The notes under the pieces were generated by a model that was given only the letters and a program-made list of their open reading frames with translations, ran no database searches and was not told where the DNA came from. Source: Trichostrongylus colubriformis (lineage: Eukaryota; Nematoda; Chromadorea; Rhabditida; Trichostrongylidae). Taken from it: DNA of 64,000 nucleotides. Positions 34,901 through 45,452 of this stretch are shown here, piece by piece. Each line of letters opens with the position of its first letter. Within the stretch, counting starts at the first letter, position 1. Position numbers and translations under genes: made by a program. The stretch lies in the NCBI GenBank assembly GCA_963978905.1, contig OZ022256.1, forward strand, positions 30,963,426 through 31,027,425, read 5' to 3'.

Positions 34901-37900
34901 ACAACGCCTCCCATATTCATCATTGTTAAGGCGGTGCTATGAGTAGGAAGAGGAGGGTCGTTTTGACATGTCATCCGCGTTGCTCTTGGACAGCGAGTGT
35001 CCGATCGAATGACGATTTTTCTAGCTGGCAGCTGGTGTTTGCCCCCGCCCCCCATTCATTCAGCTCGTGAGATTGTGAGATTGGAATAGACCTGGAGACA
35101 TCACTGAGGCTTTAACAAATACATCCGAGTGTCTGGGGTTAAAACACTGCTGTTTGGAAAATTTCTTGAATGAACCTCACGCTTTTCCTGAGTTCCAATC
35201 ATTCAACTCAAATGGGAAATGTGGCTTGTCACTTTAATATCATGAACAATACGAGAACCCAAAGACTTCGAAATTATGCGTCTGAGGATCGGTGGAGTCT
35301 TTGAATAACTAGCTTATCGGAATGGTCTAATGAGAATTAAAGTGGCGGGTTTTCAATCTTTGTGTGCGAAACCCGCATAGTTTTAATCCAAAGTGCAAGA
35401 GTAACGTTTTTCCCAACAGCTAGGACAGGTCCAGCTTATCTCAGAAATTTCAATTATCATAACTCTAGCACGCCAAATGGCCATATGTGCACTCAAAGTT
35501 TAATATCTATTGGTATTGCTACCATCTGCACATGGAAAATCAGTGTCGATCATGTTTTCAATGTGAGAATAATCGATGACTGTTCCCATTGTAGCTGTAT
35601 ATCACTTTAAAAGTCGACGTAATTCTGAAATGCGATTTCAAATCATGTACTTTCACGCTAACTTACGTATAGTTTTGTTGCGTATTAATATAACATCATA
35701 TATCTTTGTGTGCTTTTTAGGGTGAGGGGAGCAGAACTGGATCAGGGAAATGCAAGTGCGATGATGGTTACGCTGGCAATGTGTGTAGACAATGCGCTCC
35801 AGATTTCTTCGAGAAATCTAAGACGGACAAGTCCGTAGAATGTGAAAGTAATTTTTAATGCTTCGGCAGTTTCTTACCCGAAAGAGATTTTTAATCAGGC
35901 TAAGGGGTAAAGGGCTCGCACCCATGCTCACATTGACTTTGTAGTTCTACAGAGTGCGACCTAGCGTGTTCCGGTGGATGTACGGGGTCAGGTCCGGAGA
36001 AGTGTGTTCGATGTCGATATGGTTGGAATCTGACTCCCGGTCAGGGATGTGTAGGTGGGTTGAGGTTGCCTCATAGTTGTTCATTTTGACACACTGTTGT
36101 TTGGTGTCAAGAGCTTTTTTTTGCTGTTCAGATATAAATGAGTGCGAAACTGGTGGGGTATGTTCAAAACCGAACGAGAAGTGTATAAATACCCCTGGTT
36201 CGTACGAGTGTGAATGTGTCGATGGATATAAAAAAGAAGGTTCAGAATGTGTACTGGATGTCGAAGGTGCGTAGTTTCATATAAACACTTGTAGTTACCA
36301 TTTCGGAAATATCATATCAACTCTTATTCACGGTCGCAGTCGTCTGCTGGGATCAAAGTGTGTGGGTTGCGCTCCGAAATGTGTTAAACTATGCAGTCGA
36401 ACAGTCTCGGTCATATCCTATGTCTTTTGCTTGTACTCGGTTGAGCCCAAAGTTTCTGCTCCGTTTTCTGCCGTGCGCTGCAGTATCAATAAAGAGGTAG
36501 TTTACGAACAGTCAGTATCCCGAAATAGTGACGCAGGGAATTGAAAATCACTCCTGCCCTCATTGTTTATGTAGCAGCGGACAGTAGTCTCATCAGGAAA
36601 GGGTTTTCCCTTGTCATGGAACTCTGGAATGAAAGCTGGATAGATCGAGTATCGAATGCCGATTCCCAATATGAGAACCAAATTAACAAAATGCGGTTTG
36701 GAGTGAGTTAGGAGGGGTCAAGCTTTGCTTGCGATGACTCGTTGACCCGGTTACTTGACTTGTCGCTTATGTGTCAATCAGGCTGAGTACCCCACCGATG
36801 AGTCATCGCAAACTTTGACCCCTAAAAACCTTTTGCAGACTTGGTTTTCATGAATGTGACCAGGATTTGAGACCCTATCGATTCACCTGAGTTTTATTTC
36901 AACGTTCTACGGTAAGGTAAATAAATTCCGCGGTCATATGTACACTAGCGGTCAAAAGTTCGGAAACTTTTGAATTTTCAACCTCCCTCGATTAAGAAAC
37001 AGCCGAGTTGTCTCGAATTCACATGGTAAGTATAGAATTAAGTAGGAAACACATGCGTGACATCGCTTGCCGATAATCGATTAATTGATCTACATTATGT
37101 GATCTACTCATAATATGGCGCGTCAGAAGTATGGAAACTCTCTAGTAACGATATTATCCCGCTGCTAATTTGTGAAGGCTTGCAATTTTTCCATAGTTTT
37201 AGGTAAAATTATGGCACAGTATCTCATTTTCAGATGGGATCTGGTAAAGAAGTAGCACTAGCTGTGCAGGAGGCGATTGTTCGGGCCATTCAATCTGGAA
37301 CGCCCAAGAACCTTCTTGCAGAGCAGTATCAGCTCGCTAAAAGCACGATCACCAAGATTTTCAAGCGCTACCAAAGGCTAGGAGGTGTGGTGAAGACTCA
37401 TTGTTCAGGAAGACCTCGTAAAACGACACCAAGGGACGACACACTCATCGTAAGGGCCTCGCATGCTGACCCGCGCGCTTCGTCAACGGACATTCTCAAG
37501 CAAGTGACAAATTTTTTGGGCCTTTCTGTCAGCCAAAGTACTGTTCAGCGTCGTCTGAGAGCTGGCGGACTATTTGGAAGACGTCCCAACAGGAAGCCAC
37601 TAGTGAGCTCAAGGAATAGGAAGGCGAGACTGAGTTTCGCACGTCAGCACCTTGCCTGGACCAGAGAAGAGTGGGGAAAAGTGTTGTTCAGCGATGAATC
37701 GAAGTTCTGCCTCTTTGGCAGCGACGGTTAGAAGTACGTGAGGCGTCCTGTGAACAAGGGAAATCATCCAAAGTACCAGGTACCAACAGTGAAGCATGGT
37801 GGAGGTAATGTGATGGTATGGGGATGTTTTGGTCTATGTGGCGTTGGCCCACTTTCCGTATTCAAGGGAATATGGACTCGTCCGCGTACAAGAGTATCCT

Positions 37901-40900
37901 GGAGAGTACCATGCTTCCTTTTGCTCGTCAAATAATGCCTAGGGAATGGATTTCTCAGCATGACAATGATCCGAAACATCCCTCCCGTCTCGTGACCGAC
38001 TTTCTGAGATCGAATAAAATTACTGTCATGAAGTGGCCAAGTCAAAGTCCGGACCTCAATCCGATTGAGCACCTTTGGGAGGAACTTGAGCGTCGTGCAA
38101 GACACATTCCAGTGAAGAATTGCGATGAAAAGTTTGATATTCTGTTGAAAGAATGGGCTTCAATTCCACAGTTCAAAATTGATGCTCTGATCGAGTCAAT
38201 GCCCGGTGTAAGGCTGTCATTGATTCACGCGGTTATCCAACGAAGTACTAGTTTTTGTCTCGTAGTCTGACGTTATTAGGTTCGATTTTCTTTGTTATTG
38301 AGAAGTTTCCAAACTTTTGACGCGCCCTTTTTGAAATAATTAGCATTTCGTCAATTAAAATTTCCACTTTTGAAACACGACGTTACACATCGTGTTCTCT
38401 ACTTGATTTCATGCCTATTCTGTGAATTTGAGACAACTCGGTCGTTTCTTAATCAAGAGAGGTTGAAAATTCAAAAGTTCCCAAACTTTTGACCGCTACT
38501 GTATCTAAGCTTGACGATTTTGAAGACAGTGGTAGGGGTAATGTGAACGATGAAGAATCCAATATTCCAAATGAAAAGTGGGAGTTTAACGAGACTGTAT
38601 GTTACGCGGTTCTGGTGAAACTGCGGCCCCTCAGTGTAGGGCACTCTACGGGTCTATCACTGCCTGGCGAAGTCGACTCTAGGAGGTGGACTCCGTTATA
38701 AAAGTTGGAGCTTGTCAGAAGCAATGCCTTTCTTGAATCACTGGGCGGCAAATTCCAGGTTACCTTGAAAGGTTTAAGATCCTGCCATCAGGCCTTGTAC
38801 AAGATTACCGCGTCAAAGTGAGCCTTTGAATCATTTCCCACTGGATGTTATTATGAGGAACTCTGAGATATTACCTATCTCCACATGTGAACGTTTCCTG
38901 CATTACTGGGATCTCTTTCTTATCACACAAACGTAGGCCACATCTGCTACGTTGCTGCCACCGTTGCCATCATCATTGTCAACAATCACGTCTGGTGTGG
39001 GTGGGCCTGGACTCCAGGAGCTGACACTCGCGCCTCGATAACTATAGCGTACTGGCTGTGGGTGTGTAGATACTGGAATTAGGTCATTCGTACCAATGTA
39101 TACGCACCCTACTGGCTGTGGGTCCAACTATCTGATCACGGCGGGAGCTGTGATACCCCAGTAATTCTGGAATGTGCCTTTAGATGAGCATATATGAGTG
39201 TAAACATGCGAAAAAGCCTTTAAATGAGCACGCTTGGAATAGTTAAGAGGTTTTTGTCTCCGAGCCAAAAACTTTGGGGAAGTAAGGGAGATTATTGGCA
39301 ATGGTGAGCTATCTCAATTAGGTTGTTAAAAATGGGACTCAGTATGAGCTCCAACAGCTTTCGAAGTTGAAGGTTTACGATAATTTGCACCAAGCTGTGG
39401 TCAATGTAGACAATTAGAATAGGAAGAACTTGGAAGGTATCGACTCGTTAGTTTAGCTCAAGCGTGGACGTCCATCGTAGAGATGTCAATATGTTGTTTG
39501 CCTTGTTCTATATTTATATGATGAAGTGGAAAAACTGGTAAAACTAGGAGCGATGGTTGTGGCGCCCATTGAAAATGATATGGATGGGCTTACCCCTTTG
39601 TTACCTGCGTGAACAAGTTCTGCGGTGCCCCTAATTATGTGAGGTCAACACGCAGGTTTTAAGTTTAGCCTTGAGGCTGCCTCAGCTGCCTCGAGGGTGC
39701 ATTTCACTGCAGAGCTGGCCACACACCTTTTGGACCATTAATCCCTCTTATAATGAATACATTCCTTCTTTTGAACCTTCGATTTATTGACGCTGTTGCC
39801 CTCTATGGAATTTTTCATATTCACCGGGATAGCTTCCAAGGTCTAGACCTTACTGCATATTTAGAAAAATTTTTTTTGAACAAGTGATTGGCAAGTCAAA
39901 AATTCTGAAGTTATTCAATGGATCAGGTCTGCTACCATTCACATTTGCTGTAAGGTGGTGTAAATTTCAGCGAAACCATACCGTATGCTCATACCTCCGG
40001 ATACACTGTTGAAGGCGATCTCTATGACGAGTTTGGCGGTTATCATTGCGTTTGTGATCTGGCGGCGTTCAATTCTACTTCTGTTCTTGTCAGGAATTGC
40101 CGTTGCGCTGATTATCTACATAGATATAAATGTCAATCCAGAAACGATTCCAGATAATGCCAAGAAGTATTTAGGATTGTAGTGAATTCAGTGTGATCTA
40201 TTTTGGAAGGCCGTATCGGTTTATATGGGTATTCGCGATTGTAACTCAGTGACTAATGAATATTTACATTCTTGCATGTTATGTAAGTCATAATTGATCA
40301 CTTGGGTGGGGTAGTTTGCTGAACTGACTCTTCCCTGCCTACCAAAGCGAGTTCGTTATACATAGTACAATGAGAGTTGTAAGAGGCTTTTCGTGCAGAA
40401 AGACCAATTTGACAGGGTGTAGGTCGTTTGGCGCGGCCCTTGCAGCTAATTTGCCAATGGGGCGCATGGGCCGTCTGGACTCTCTCAGATTTACCAAAGC
40501 CATTTTGGGGGAGGAGCTTTGGCAGTGCCCCATTGGCAAACGATGTCTCCTGAGGTGGTAGTCAAAAAGAGCCCATCTCAGCCGGGTTACATGACTCTAT
40601 GCTATTCGTGGGATGGAAACAACACATTTCACATTCCCTACAACCTCGCATCCGTACATCATCTCTGCTCTCAAGGATCGAATGAGAGTCCCGCCGAAGA
40701 TTTCCGGAACCACGCTCAAGTGCTTGCAAAGCTTCCACTGGGTGTTAGGCGCTGTTTGCCATGAAGCAGTAAATTCTTTGCTGACCTCGGTGGAGAAGTG
40801 TTGAGAGGTATTGTTTTATGAAGACTGCTAGGCACTTTTGAGGGTCCTGATAACAGCTTCGCCGAAAGCGAAGCGCGGACAGTAAAAACAGCCATACAAC

Positions 40901-41710
40901 ATTCTGCATGAGACTTTTTGTACGCTTTGACTCAAGCTGCCTCGCGGTTTAAACTCTTGGACTCTTAAGCGTGCACATCAGTGTCCTTCAGTGGAGATAC
41001 GTACACGATTCCTTGGATACCTTCTCATTCCTCTTTCCCATCGGCTGAAGGAAGCTGCTGTTGACATACCACATGCTAAAAAATCCACAGCACTGATTCT
41101 ATGCTAGCGCCTCTTCCAATCGTTGCCTTATAACCTGATCTCGTCTGTTTCAGGCCCTTTAACTCGATTGACGAATGCTGAAAAATTTTCTCAATTCTGA
41201 CGTGCACATATAGGATTTCTGTCTGTAGAACGCTTCGCCTATCTGTTTGTCTGTCACAGAATTCGGCGAATCTAAATAATGGCTTCACCATTTGCTTAGA
41301 AGCAGCTGTATCGTCAATTATTCGCTTATTTTTCTGAGGTCCATGGCAGCATTCATCATAAATTTCGATGATTCAATTCATATGGTTTTTCTAAATTAAC
41401 TAGGTATTGCTATTAAGGGTGCGCAAGGGTAAGTACAGATCTATCATTCATCGCTCAATGGATTTGCAGCACAAAATTGTGGGAAGTGCAGAAACGCTGT
41501 GGTTCTGTGGCGTATAATTTGAACAGAAAATGCGTCAAATGTCGGGAATATTCAACAGAGGGGTCACTATAACTGGATGTCTGTTCATCGCTATGTATTC
41601 CAGCTCAAACTCCAGAAGCCGCTAAAAATGAAGATAGCGAAGAGGACAGCGCCGATGAGGAGGAGACAGATGATCACAAAAACACAGATTCTCCAAAAAA
41701 CGAGCTTTAG
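31969..41710 (+). CDS. crld-1: CRELD family protein (cysteine-rich with EGF-like domains), two isoforms
   Basis: The shared exons are 31969-32079, 32654-32736, 32791-32887, 34228-34330, 34632-34726, 35721-35847, 35953-36054 and 36132-36266. They join to 39971-40182 (354 aa, membrane form) or 41604-41710 (319 aa, soluble form); every junction is GT/AG and in phase. Residues 1-17 are a signal peptide. A CGYC motif (C25, C28) is the CXXC of the CRELD domain. '[14 protein letters not shown]' marks the WE-rich CRELD segment. Then come the '[12 protein letters not shown]' EGF-like region, furin-type repeats ('[17 protein letters not shown]') and a calcium-binding EGF starting 'DINEC' at about residue 240. 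In other animals CRELD proteins act in the ER in disulphide maturation of membrane proteins such as acetylcholine receptors. The start is the first ATG before the signal peptide. The nearest named relative I recognise is C. elegans crld-1. A Tc1 copy lies in the intron after exon 8. Confidence 0.93.
34083..34130 (+). repeat. 24-bp tandem duplication in CRELD intron
   Basis: The unit 'cagtttatccatgtttttga' plus 'ctat' occurs twice back to back, in the intron upstream of the exon at 34228. It is exact except for the last base. No function is apparent. Confidence 0.85.
36711..36823. mobile_element. 113-bp palindromic MITE in CRELD intron
   Basis: The ends are 'ggaggggtcaagctttgctt' and the complement of 'cgcaaactttgacccc'. 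The inner arm 'gcgatgactcgttgac' is mirrored by 'gatgagtcatcgc'. TTA precedes it and TAA follows. The class is uncertain, but a 3-bp target would fit PIF/Harbinger. Confidence 0.65.
36943..38501 (+). mobile_element. Tc1-family transposon
   Basis: 1559 bp with terminal inverted repeats of about 80 bp ('cactagcggtcaaaagttcg' at the left; complement of 'gaccgctactg' at the right). TA flanks at 36941-36942 and 38502-38503. It carries one broken transposase gene. It sits inside the long CRELD intron in the same orientation as the host gene. Confidence 0.93.
37234..38270 (+). pseudogene. Tc1-family transposase, broken
   Basis: About 345 codons, the usual Tc1 length. An N-terminal helix-turn-helix region ('[20 protein letters not shown]') and the GRPRK AT-hook-like motif are followed by the DDE catalytic domain. 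The three carboxylates are recognisable in 'LFSDESKF', '[10 protein letters not shown]' and '[16 protein letters not shown]'. The gene is interrupted by an in-frame TAG at 37729-37731 and by a one-base frameshift near 37871-37880, so it should not give an active enzyme. The family catalyses cut-and-paste transposition into TA. The few lesions suggest fairly recent decay. Confidence 0.92.
39971..40182 (+). CDS. crld-1: CRELD alternative last exon A: two transmembrane segments
   Basis: Preceded by AAATTTCAG and entered in phase from the exon at 36132-36266. It encodes residues 285-354. Hydrophobic segments at about 300-315 ('[11 protein letters not shown]') and 318-335 ('[17 protein letters not shown]') are separated by WRRS, a membrane hairpin like the C-terminus of CRELD1. 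A short polar tail ends 'KKYLGL'. This isoform would be anchored in the ER membrane. Confidence 0.9.
40255..40260 (+). terminator. possible polyadenylation signal for isoform A
   Basis: AATGAA lies 73 bases after the isoform A stop codon. It is a known weak variant of AATAAA in nematodes, so the call is tentative. Confidence 0.35.
41604..41710 (+). CDS. crld-1: CRELD alternative last exon B: acidic tail with KNEL ER-retrieval signal
   Basis: Preceded by TATTCCAG and enters in the same phase as exon A, giving 35 residues after the EGF domain. The tail is strongly acidic ('[18 protein letters not shown]') and ends in KNEL immediately before TAG. KNEL belongs to the KDEL-like family of ER-retrieval signals; human CRELD2 ends in REDL. 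This isoform would be a soluble, lumenal ER protein. A small extra exon in 41470-41562 (it contains a CGKC or CVKC motif depending on frame) cannot be excluded, but direct splicing keeps perfect frame. Confidence 0.8.
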
Positions 41711-41946
41711 TCTAGTATAACCCTTTTTCAAGCAGGGAATTTGCTACTGAAGCAATGCCTTCAATTAATATCATGCACTTATTGTTATGGTTTATAACAA
41801 CTCCAAACATGTTTCTGTGACAGGTCTCGTTTATATGATCAAACTTGATGTGATATGTGTATGTGTAAGTGCAAATTGTTGTTTTCTATAAGGGTATTAT
41901 TGTCAGCTTATTCGCATAGGGTGTTGCCTGGTAATAAGTTATGGTT

Positions 41947-41952
41947 AATAAA
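41947..41952 (+). terminator. polyadenylation signal for isoform B
   Basis: Canonical AATAAA 237 bases after the KNEL stop codon and the first canonical one on the plus strand there. It is a plausible 3' end for the longer transcript. Confidence 0.55.
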
Positions 41953-42046
41953 GTTATTCTTACTCTGTGGCCGACCCAGTCGAAGTAGAGAGGATACTGT
42001 GCACTTTTCACCATCCAAAAATGAACAGTACACAAAGGTAATATTA

Positions 42047-42511
42047 AGTTGATCGAAAAGTTTTGATGAGGCTGAGATTTTTTTGTTTTATTTTACAACA
42101 CAGCAAAGAATGCTATCAAACATTTGTGCAACTCCTCCATGTCAACGCTAGGTCTCACATAGGTAAAGAGACCCGTGCGAAATTGGAGGTGCTAGGCTGG
42201 GACACGGTTTCACATCCACCCTATTCACCTGATATTGCCCCCTCAGAAACCACTTGTTCCGGCCCCTCAAGGCTTTCTTGGCGAAAAAAAAAATAATTCG
42301 TCAACTAAGACCACTTCGAACAAGTGGTCGGTGACTTCTTTGACTCCCAATCTTCCCCGTTCTGTTAGAAGGGAATCGCTGACCTGCTCGCTGAGTGGGA
42401 CAATGTTATAACTAACGATGGTTATTATATTGTGGGTTAGCTTTCATCGTTTGATGAGTTGTTAAATAAAACAGAAAAAATCTCAACCCTATCAAAACTT
42501 TTCGATCTAAC
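42047..42511 (+). mobile_element. internally deleted mariner element
   Basis: Terminal inverted repeats of about 40 bp: 'gttgatcgaaaagttttga' with 'gctgagattttttt', and the complement at the right end. TA flanks at 42045-42046 and 42512-42513. Only the 3' part of a mariner transposase remains (about 42130-42290). It includes 'HVNARSHIGKETRAKLEVLG' and '[11 protein letters not shown]', the region around the second catalytic aspartate of DD34D transposases, with frame damage after it. Non-functional. Confidence 0.85.
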
Positions 42512-42923
42512 TAATGCATGTGAAGTACAGTTCTACACCAACCATCAATCAGTCGGTTTCTATGTCTGCCTTTCGTCTCTCTCACCCCTCCCCGTCTTTT
42601 TTTAAAGTGCGTCACTCGCTCAAGCCTTTATTGCTGGCGATCGTAAGTCTGTAATTGCCGTGCGCGTGAGCGTACGACTAGAACGTACTCTGACCACACG
42701 CCTAACTTAACCATGTCTGGAGCACAATTCGACGTATATTACCACCAACCCTCGTGGGGGTCTCCATTTGAATCGCTATCATGAATCGAGATTATGGTAT
42801 AATTTCCTTCTTTCGCACTGCCAGCTACCAAATTCCAATTGGTTACTGAATAGAATTTGTCAGTAAAATTCGCTTTCATGTACAACGGCTTTCCTTTGTA
42901 TTGTTGTGAACTAATGATAAGTT

Positions 42924-43180
42924 GGTCAAATCAAGTCGGGGGGGGGGGGGGGAGAGGGGACGCAATTTTGCGTCAAGGTCGGAGCTCCTTTCCCTCCCTA
43001 GGCTTAGGCTAAAATTGATATCCTCTCCTTCCACACGAAAAAGCATCTATCAAAGCATAGGCTTCATCTGCTTTAGCCTACATAAGCCTAGGGAGGGTAA
43101 GAAGCTTTGACGTTGGTGAAAATTTGACGCAAAGTTGCGTCTCCCCCCCCCCCCCCCCCCCCCCGACTTGATTTGACCCT
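42924..43180. mobile_element. hAT-like palindromic MITE, copy 3, with long G and C runs
   Basis: The ends are 'ggtcaaatcaagtcgggg' and the complement of 'ccccgacttgatttgacc'. The exact 8-bp duplication 'gataagtt' lies at 42916-42923 and 43181-43188. A run of about 14 G lies in the left arm and a run of about 22 C in the right arm. The interior matches the 29090 copy ('ccctccctaggcttaggcta'). Confidence 0.9.
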
Positions 43181-43699
43181 GATAAGTTTCTCCTCTGTTA
43201 TTTGATATTAACATCGCACTTTTTTGGAATAGTAGCAGCATACCAATAGGAAGTGCTCTTTTTTTCGTACAACTAATATTGTTGTTTTTGAATTTCGCTA
43301 ATTTTGCTGATTTTCTCCGCAGCCCGCAATGTGAAACTTGTTACAAGTATGCTGAGATGTGATAACAAGCTTCTGTCTTGGACGGGACTCGAAACCGCAC
43401 TCCATGCTTTCCTGGCATTTGTGCTGTCAGAAATCACAAATCATACCTATTCAAGATCTCAGCCCATGGTTCGATCCCGATATCCAATCAGCTCAACGCG
43501 TTATAAGTGTGAGTGATGACAAGCAGTGGTAAGTATACTATAGCTGAAAGGGGTATTGGTAGTGCAATGGATCAGCACATATGCCAGAAAAGCGTGGAGT
43601 GCGAGTTTGAGTTCCTTCCGAGGCAGAAGCTTTTGCCCATAACTCAGCCTTAATACGATACGGTAAGTACCAATCATTCTGTTTTCAAGCTCATTGCAC

Positions 43700-43904
43700 T
43701 ACACCTCAGTCATTCCTCGGCAAAGTCGACCATAAGAGGCGGGCTGCCATGAGAAAAGGCGGCTTGCCCTGAAGAGGCCATCTTCGCCACAGCTCGAGGG
43801 GGCGCCTTCTGCGGGAGGTTTTGCCATTCATAGGCCTTCCAGACCCGTAATTTCCAGTAAATGACCTTTTCCGGAATCCCTTATCACCCACATTACCCCT
43901 ATCT
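43700..43904 (-). mobile_element. partial TTAA-family MITE
   Basis: Read on the minus strand, it starts 'ataggggtaatgtgggtgat' next to TTAA (43905-43908). It continues like the 53056 element ('gaaggcctat', 'gagctgtgg', 'ggcctcttc'). The other end is missing. Confidence 0.6.
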
Positions 43905-43926
43905 TTAAACAGTCACTCCAGTTTAA

Positions 43927-44397
43927 AGGCACACTCCGCGATTACCTTGAATGGGTTTAAGAGCTGGATTATGAAATCAGAGGTACCAAAGAATACACTG
44001 AGAAAGAAAAATCCGAATGTGGCAAAAATGGGGCTTCCTGACATCTGGCCTTGCACGAAACATCACTTGAAAACAGCAGTTCTTGTTGGACAGCATCATG
44101 AGAATCTTGAGATATGACCTGTTTCCCCAAGTGAACGTTTCATTAAGTACTGAAATTTCTTCCTTACCTTATCTTATCGCAGAATCACAGGCTCACGTAA
44201 GCGCCACGTTGGAAAAACCTTCGTCCAATGCCGGGTGGGGTCGCCAATTGGTGGGCAGGGTCCCAGTGGCCTCCCGCGGGCTTTGCGCTGCCAGAAGGGC
44301 TCGTGGCGCCGCTCTAAGGGTACAGCCGCCACAGTTACCCGGGGGTCTATGGCTGCGGCAGCGTAAATAGTTGATGAGATTATCGCGGAGAGTGCCT
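43927..44397. mobile_element. 471-bp TTAA-flanked MITE
   Basis: The terminal inverted repeat is 'aggcacactccgcgat' at the left and the complement of 'atcgcggagagtgcct' at the right. Exact TTAA flanks on both sides (43923-43926, 44398-44401). A TTAA target is typical of piggyBac-type mobilisation. The interior is non-coding, with a GC-rich segment at 44220-44350. Confidence 0.82.
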
Positions 44398-44401
44398 TTA
44401 A

Positions 44402-45452
44402 GAAAATGAGCTTATGGGCATTAACCTAGCGCTGAACAATCGACTGAATTCCTGCACCCTCATACCGGAGTATGTTAAAGGAGACGACGATTTCAAGCTT
44501 ATTACTTCTCATTGCCATCCACGAACTCAATGCCACGACATAACCCCTATGAACCCTCTGCCATTCAAAATTACCATATCGAATAACAAAATTACCATAT
44601 CGAATAAATGCGTACACACGATAACCAAACTTGATAAAATTCTTTAGTTGTCTTCCAAAATATAGAAACGTGAGCTAGCAAATCATCAGGAATTTGAGAT
44701 TTAAAACCAACATCTTCCTTCACAAAACAAAAAACAAATCTATGATATTATTCCATTTCCATTCTCGGAGAGGAAAAAAATGGCTAACATATTTTCAACA
44801 CCGTATCAACGTGATCACATGGCAAGTGATGGGATTGGATTAAGTGAAGTGAAATACTGAGATAAAGAGTAAGTGAAATGTTGGGAATGCTGAAAACCGC
44901 ATAATTTGTTATCCGTCTGCTCATATGGCTGCTCGAAAGCGGTACAAAAGTAAGGGACGGGCGTGTGTGCCATCATGACAGAAAATCCGCAATGCGGCGT
45001 CCGGCATGCAACGCAATGGTGCGAACTATGCGCGCTGTATTGCATGGGTCCTCAAGCGATAACCAAGCTCCACGCCTTAATCAAAGGGCAATCGCTTCAG
45101 GACTCAACTACTACGGCGCCCCTAACTATTTCCATCTCGTCGCGGGTCAAGCACGGCTACATATCCTGCTATAATGGGCGCCGTCTGTAGTTTTCAGTTT
45201 CCACTGGGGCTAACTCAGAAGAGGACTGAACGGGTGAAAAGCTTCTACACCCTACTTCTGTACAGTAAAAGTTTGTCGAAAATAGTAAAGTAGTGTCAAG
45301 TCAACAAAATCTTTCTTAATAGTACTGGCACCGGTGAGGTAAGGGGGTACGCACCAAATGACACCAACTTACAAAAACTATAATATAACACATGAGCGAA
45401 TACATATTACTTCTTCCTCTTCCAGAGTGGGTAAAACCTAAGCAGCACATGG
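44402..45452. other. no gene recognised (3' flank of ILVBL)
   Basis: Intergenic sequence between the convergent CRELD and ILVBL genes. An exact 18-base tandem repeat of 'aaaattaccatatcgaat' lies near 44568-44605. No clear AATAAA for the minus-strand gene was seen close to its stop. Confidence 0.4.

Noticed and set aside
38489..38701. Acidic frame after the Tc1 element resembling an extra CRELD exon
   Set aside because: Its start overlaps the Tc1 terminal repeat, and it would break the phase between exon 36132-36266 and both alternative last exons.
41470..41562. Possible extra CRELD exon with CXXC motifs
   Set aside because: After a TTTGCAG acceptor the in-phase frame stops early. The frame with 'KCVKCREY' does not keep phase with the KNEL exon using the obvious donor. 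Direct joining of 36266 to 41604 is perfectly in frame, so the extra exon is not needed.
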